NCBI RefSeq assembly: GCF_013402915.1
Contig: NC_050720.1
Location: 744,001-808,000 of the forward strand
Direction: 5' to 3'
Length of the DNA: 64,000 nucleotides
Source of the DNA: Zygotorulaspora mrakii
Taxonomy: Eukaryota > Ascomycota > Saccharomycetes > Saccharomycetales > Saccharomycetaceae
Under the pieces are notes generated by a model. That model saw only the letters and a list, made by a program, of their open reading frames with translations, was not told where the DNA came from and did not search any database. Shown piece by piece: positions 60,161 to 64,000 of this stretch (positions within the stretch are counted from its first letter, which is position 1; each line of letters opens with the position of its first letter). Both the position numbers and the translations under genes were made by a program.

Positions 60161-61004
60161 TTCAGATCAATATTTCGTTGATGGAGATTATGCTGGTAAG
60201 CCCCGTGCGGGAGATGGAGTGTGCCCGCAGGAGTTGCGGGCTGCAGACTTACAATGTGATATCACGCGATGACTGGGTTTCATTACAACTTTGTGATGTA
60301 ATTTTAAAAAATAGTGGTAAGGAATGAACGTGCACCTCTTGACTCTTTTTCTTTGGGTACGCGACACAATGAGAAGTGACTCGGGGATAAAAGTACCGGT
60401 GATTGAGATTTTAGTGTCTTAATTGCCGATTATTGCCAAGAAGTGCGTGAATTTCCGGCGCAAATCCGAAATGGCCAAAATATGCTTCCAGACTGGCAGA
60501 TATTTGGCAACTTTAACGTCAACGTAGTACTACGCCAAGTCATCTGATCAAGTACGTTTTTGATCGTCGAGAATATAGAGGCAGCATCAGGGCTCAGAGA
60601 CGGTGGACTGCAACCGATTACCACGCAACCCATAATCGCAGAGAAACGCTTTCGAAAGCTCAGTACTCGAGCTAATGCCACCAGACATGCAAAGATAGCT
60701 CCGCTCTCTCGACCAGATTGACGCAATGCGTGGGTAGAGAGGACAACCCAAAGGTGATACGCCCGATATGTAGTTGCCCGACCAGTCACATGCACGTGCT
60801 TGTTTCGTGTGTAGTGATACTGGTCTTTGTCACACGATGCGATAGACTAGCAGACTCACGTGACCTAGCAATTGGGCACCGAGATCTACAGCAGTGTTGG
60901 ATCGATTGAATAAGTGGAACGGAGCAATAGGCGTGGAACAGAGTGACTTACGCTATACGAAATCAACCACTTACACATCTCTGTAGCGGGACATATCATT
61001 TCGT
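60161..61004. other. Spacer between tRNA-Asn and solo LTR
   Basis: 844 bp with no recognised gene. A perfect 7-bp-stem hairpin (GCCCGCA/TGCGGGC) is at 60223-60241, 63 bp upstream of the tRNA-Asn 5' end. A 121-codon minus-strand frame at 60430-60795 is not recognisable and is not called. Confidence 0.4.
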
Positions 61005-61497
61005 GTTGGAATATGGATCATTACCGTGAGAGGAGTACATATATCAAAAAGATGACTTAGAAAAACCAGAAACAAGCCAATTGGAATATACGACAAGAGA
61101 AACAACGTCTGATGAAGCCCTAGCAGAATATCAATCGATCCTAGAAAGATATCGGATGATAATCTATCGCGAGACGTTTACAATTCAGGAATCTGACTAC
61201 GAAGGAGTCTATAGAATGAACACGAAATAGCAGTTGTACTGTGGATTCTATGGGACTAGAAATGGTGTGATGACGATGAAAATTCTTCACTCGTCGCCCT
61301 CTCTTATCGTTCAATAGGTGCGAAATATTAGGTATAAATACTGACGTATTTTCCAGATATTAATCCAAGTTCAATTAGTTTTGTCTCAATTCATGATACA
61401 GAAAATCAAGGAATTATATATCTCTATAATATCATAGTATTATCATCAATGTCAAACCAAGTTACTATCGACAACTCCGAAGACAACTTTCTTATCA
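61005..61497 (+). mobile_element. Solo LTR of the same Ty1/copia-type family
   Basis: 493 bp from TGTTGGAATATGG to CTTATCA, with all family blocks in order (GAAGCCCTAGCAGAATATC, GATATCGGATGATAATC, GGTGTGATGACGATG, TATAAATACTGACGT, terminal gag-start ATG at 61450). Flanking 5-mers do not match, so the target repeat has decayed or been lost. It lies 309 bp upstream of tRNA-Pro in the same orientation. Confidence 0.85.
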
Positions 61498-61805
61498 AAT
61501 ATCTCTAATACCGATGTCCAGCCAAAATAACCCTGATAACCCCGCAACCGATCCGCTCTCCTTTTCCCCTTCATGGCTCTTCTTTTCCGTTTGAAGTACG
61601 ATAACAAGCTACAGTTTCAAAGAGGACCACATGATTCCTGTCTATCAAACCACGGACTGCTAGGGCTCGGTTTCTAGGGCTTGGAGGCCCTGTCGTCTGA
61701 AAAAGCACTGCCTTGTTAGGAATCGGCCGCGGAGCAGAAGTCGACCAAAAGCCGCGCTAGCATGCATCACATATAATTACGCCACTCTGTTCGAATAAAA
61801 AATAA
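61498..61805. other. LTR-tRNA-Pro spacer
   Basis: 308 bp. No gene recognised; upstream flank of tRNA-Pro. Confidence 0.4.
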
Positions 61806-61877
61806 GGGCGTGTGGTCTAGAGGTATGATTTCCGCTTAGGGTGCGGGAGGTCCCGGGTTCGAGTCCCGGCTCGCCCC
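61806..61877 (+). tRNA. tRNA-Pro (anticodon AGG)
   Basis: 72-nt cloverleaf: GGGCGTGTGGTCTAGAGG start, anticodon stem CCGC around loop TTAGGGT (AGG), T arm CCGGGTTCGAGTCCCGG, 3' CGCCC plus C. It is followed by a T-run (GATTTTTTCCCTTTTTTG), a normal Pol III terminator. Confidence 0.97.
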
Positions 61878-62847
61878 CATTGATTTTTTCCCTTTTTTGC
61901 TCACTACTCTTCACACATAATCTGCGGTTTCGGTACCGCTCTATTCACTTTTCAGGTGACGACTGATGTGAATGACCAGAAGCAACACAGTGTTAAGACA
62001 AGCAAAAAACATAAACAAGACGTCATTCAAAGAGATACGTCTTGAAAATCACCATCGAGATACGAGAAGAACTAACATAGTAACTGCAACCGGAACAAAA
62101 ATTCTAACAGCGGTTACAGCACTAGTTACCATAGTATTTGAACCCACCATGGGGTAGATATCGTATAGAATACTAATCTCATGCTTATTTCTATACAGTT
62201 ATGTTGATCCGCAGGCGGTTAATTAGTGTGTCGTAGTTTGATAAGGGTTGATAGTTCTTTGTTTATGCGTTGTTTCCCCGTCGCCGCTGTGCTCTTGGTG
62301 GTCACGAAGCGGACTAATGCTTGCGCCCGTCTTTTCATGATACCCTTTTCTCCTCCTGTCTCCCTAATTTTCATCAACACTGGATGCGTCTCTTCCCGTT
62401 TTCGCTGCCGACATTTTTTTTCCCATCGAACCCCCCGCGCTCCACGCTAGTTTCTAGGATGTGTTTAGAATTGCAGATTCAAAATACGTGTGACCTCTTA
62501 TTCTCCGCCCCCCCTAAAGCTTTAGCCATACAGTACAATGAAAGAGTTGATGATTGTTAGTTCGGCTTAATTTGAGAAAAATGCATGACAACTGTAGAAG
62601 AGCCAGTAGAACCAATTATATCACTGCATTTGTGTAATTGTTGATGCACAAAAGTGTGCGACATCCATATTCAATTGATTTGGTCATTCACAAATATACT
62701 CAGATATGTATTTCCTATATATATATATATATAGAACCTTTTAAAGCTCAGAAGGTAGAACTGCAGAACGGGAAATATTGTAGATGAAAAGGTTGTCTTT
62801 ATCACTACAATAATCACTACTATCATCACGATCACAATTGACAAAAA
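61878..62847 (+). promoter_or_regulatory. Citrate synthase promoter region
   Basis: 970 bp between tRNA-Pro and the citrate synthase ATG. A (TA)n-type TATA stretch lies at about 62718-62732, some 120 bp before the ATG. Short open frames around 61970-62560 are not recognisable. Confidence 0.45.
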
Positions 62848-64000
62848 ATGTCAACTGTATTATCAGCATCATCAAGGTCTCTTCTAGGGAGGAAAATATT
62901 TAAGAATTCTTTTTCCAGTTGTGATAAAATAGTGCTGTCGACGATGGAATCAAGGCGCTGTTATAGCAATGCTGAGAAAACGTTGAAGGAAAGATTTGCT
63001 GAAATTTTTCCAGCAAAAGCTGAAGAAATTAAAGAGTTGAAAAAGAACTACGGCAAAACGGTTATCGATGAGGTTAAACTAGAGCAAGCGTACGGCGGTA
63101 TGCGTGGTATTAAGGGCCTAGTTTGGGAAGGTTCGGTATTGGACCCAGAAGAGGGTATCAGATTTAGAGGCAAAACGATTCCGGAAATTAGAAAAGATCT
63201 TCCAAAAGCTTCGGCTGACTCGGACGAACCTCTGCCAGAAGGTTTGTTTTGGTTACTATTGACCGGCGAGGTCCCATCGGAAGCTCAGGTGAAGGCTTTA
63301 TCTGCGGATTTGGCTTCAAGATCAGAGTTGCCTGAACATGTGTCTAATCTACTAGATAACTTACCAAAGGATTTGCATCCTATGGCACAATTTTCGATTG
63401 CTGTTACTGCTTTAGAAAGTGAGTCAAAATTTGCAAAGGCTTATGCTCAAGGCGTTGCCAAGAAAGATTACTGGAACTATACTTTTGAAGATTCGTTAGA
63501 TCTTCTAGGTAAATTGCCAGTGATTGCTTCAAAGATCTACCGTAATATGTTCAAGGACGGTAAACTCTGCGAAATTGATCCAAATGCTGATTATGGTAAG
63601 AACTTAGCCAACCTTTTGGGTTTTTCGAATAAGGAATTTGTTGAATTAATGAGACTATATTTGACTATTCATTCTGATCATGAAGGTGGTAACGTATCGG
63701 CTCATACTACTCATTTAGTTGGTTCTGCTTTATCATCACCATATTTATCATTAGCTGCTGGTTTGAATGGTTTAGCAGGTCCATTACATGGTCGCGCAAA
63801 TCAAGAAGTCTTGGAATGGTTATTCAAATTGAGAGAAGAAGTTAATGGTGATTATTCGAAGGAAACTATTGAAAAATACTTATGGGAGACTTTGAATGCA
63901 GGTAGAGTTGTTCCCGGTTATGGACATGCTGTATTGAGAAAAACCGATCCCCGTTATACAGCACAAAGAGAGTTCGCTCTAAAGCATTTCCCAGATTATG
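62848..64000 (+). CDS. CIT1: Citrate synthase, mitochondrial form (3' truncated by window)
   Basis: 384 residues visible; the family is about 479, so the C-terminus lies outside the window. It condenses acetyl-CoA with oxaloacetate in the TCA cycle. An Arg/Ser-rich, acid-free N-terminus ([17 protein letters not shown] to about residue 42) is a mitochondrial presequence; mature protein begins near [16 protein letters not shown]. Active-site segments are present: [21 protein letters not shown] and [15 protein letters not shown]. In S. cerevisiae this position on chromosome III holds peroxisomal CIT2, which lacks a presequence, while CIT1 is on XIV. This single gene looks like the mitochondrial parent. 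Whether a peroxisomal tail is also present cannot be seen. Confidence 0.95.
   Translation, partial: MSTVLSASSRSLLGRKIFKNSFSSCDKIVLSTMESRRCYSNAEKTLKERFAEIFPAKAEEIKELKKNYGKTVIDEVKLEQAYGGMRGIKGLVWEGSVLDPEEGIRFRGKTIPEIRKDLPKASADSDEPLPEGLFWLLLTGEVPSEAQVKALSADLASRSELPEHVSNLLDNLPKDLHPMAQFSIAVTALESESKFAKAYAQGVAKKDYWNYTFEDSLDLLGKLPVIASKIYRNMFKDGKLCEIDPNADYGKNLANLLGFSNKEFVELMRLYLTIHSDHEGGNVSAHTTHLVGSALSSPYLSLAAGLNGLAGPLHGRANQEVLEWLFKLREEVNGDYSKETIEKYLWETLNAGRVVPGYGHAVLRKTDPRYTAQREFALKHFPDY

Noticed and set aside
60430..60795. 121-codon minus-strand ORF near tRNA-Asn
   Set aside because: No recognisable domain or conserved neighbour; isolated in a tRNA/LTR flank.
1..64000. CRISPR arrays, bacterial operons, riboswitches or prophage
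   Set aside because: Gene structure, tRNAs, splice signals and protein families are all those of a yeast nuclear chromosome; no direct-repeat/spacer arrays seen.

Overview
This is a nuclear chromosome fragment from a budding yeast of the family Saccharomycetaceae. The genes are short-spaced and almost intronless. Most proteins are recognisable orthologues of Saccharomyces cerevisiae genes (PGK1, VAC8, GLC3, EDC3, RVS161, UBC8, SAT4, POL4, ADP1). Only one spliced gene was found (UBC8, with a GTATGT donor). Genes that S. cerevisiae keeps on separate chromosomes alternate here along one chromosome: chromosome V left (YEL020C to YEL011W), chromosome III right (YCR005C to YCR027C) and one chromosome XIV gene (RPC34 = YNR003C). 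That single interleaved track is what a lineage that did not pass through the whole-genome duplication looks like, so a Torulaspora/Zygosaccharomyces/Zygotorulaspora or Lachancea-like species is the best guess. The genus is inferred, not proven.

Layout. 0.4-10.6 kb: PXP1(-), SLM5(-), MMS21(-), EAF5(+), the 39-residue proteolipid PMP1/2(-), GTT3(+) and an NPP1/NPP2-type phosphodiesterase(-). 11.5-17.6 kb: a short-chain dehydrogenase not found at this place in S. cerevisiae, RHB1(-), EDC3(+) and VAC8(+). 18-21.8 kb: a gene-poor island with tRNA-Gln, two small membrane-protein ORFs, a stack of truncated and complete solo LTRs, and initiator tRNA-Met. 21.9-28.1 kb: MAK32(+), PET18(-), MAK31(-), HTL1(+), UBC8(+) and GLC3(+). 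28.3-29.3 kb: tRNA-Lys and a solo LTR. 29.6-34.3 kb: CWH43(+), an unrecognised 162-residue gene(-) and a YCR016W-type WKF protein(-). 35-36 kb: tRNA-Leu and nested LTRs. 37-47 kb: CTO1(+), POL4(+), PGK1(-), ADP1(+) and RPC34(+). 48-51 kb: two tandem ADY2/ATO acetate-transporter genes, both frameshifted. 51.9-59.2 kb: RVS161(+), a 1230-residue SCAP-like sterol-sensing/WD40 protein(+) and SAT4(-). 59.2-62.8 kb: tRNA-Asn, a solo LTR and tRNA-Pro. From 62.85 kb: the 5' part of a citrate synthase with a mitochondrial presequence, cut by the window edge.

The genes are mostly housekeeping and do not form one pathway. Some neighbours share biology: UBC8 (the E2 for gluconeogenic enzyme turnover in S. 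cerevisiae) lies beside GLC3 (glycogen), and the ATO genes lie near citrate synthase (acetate use). The MAK32-PET18-MAK31-HTL1 cluster is intact, as in S. cerevisiae. All four recognisable complete LTRs lie 0.1-0.4 kb upstream of a tRNA 5' end, the targeting pattern of Ty1/copia-type elements, and no internal retrotransposon genes were seen.

The observations most worth checking are the pair of frameshifted ATO genes sharing a perfectly identical 52-bp tract next to the breaks, the SCAP-like gene in a family whose best-known member lacks SCAP, the LTR array, and a cluster of Reb1-type sites upstream of GTT3.
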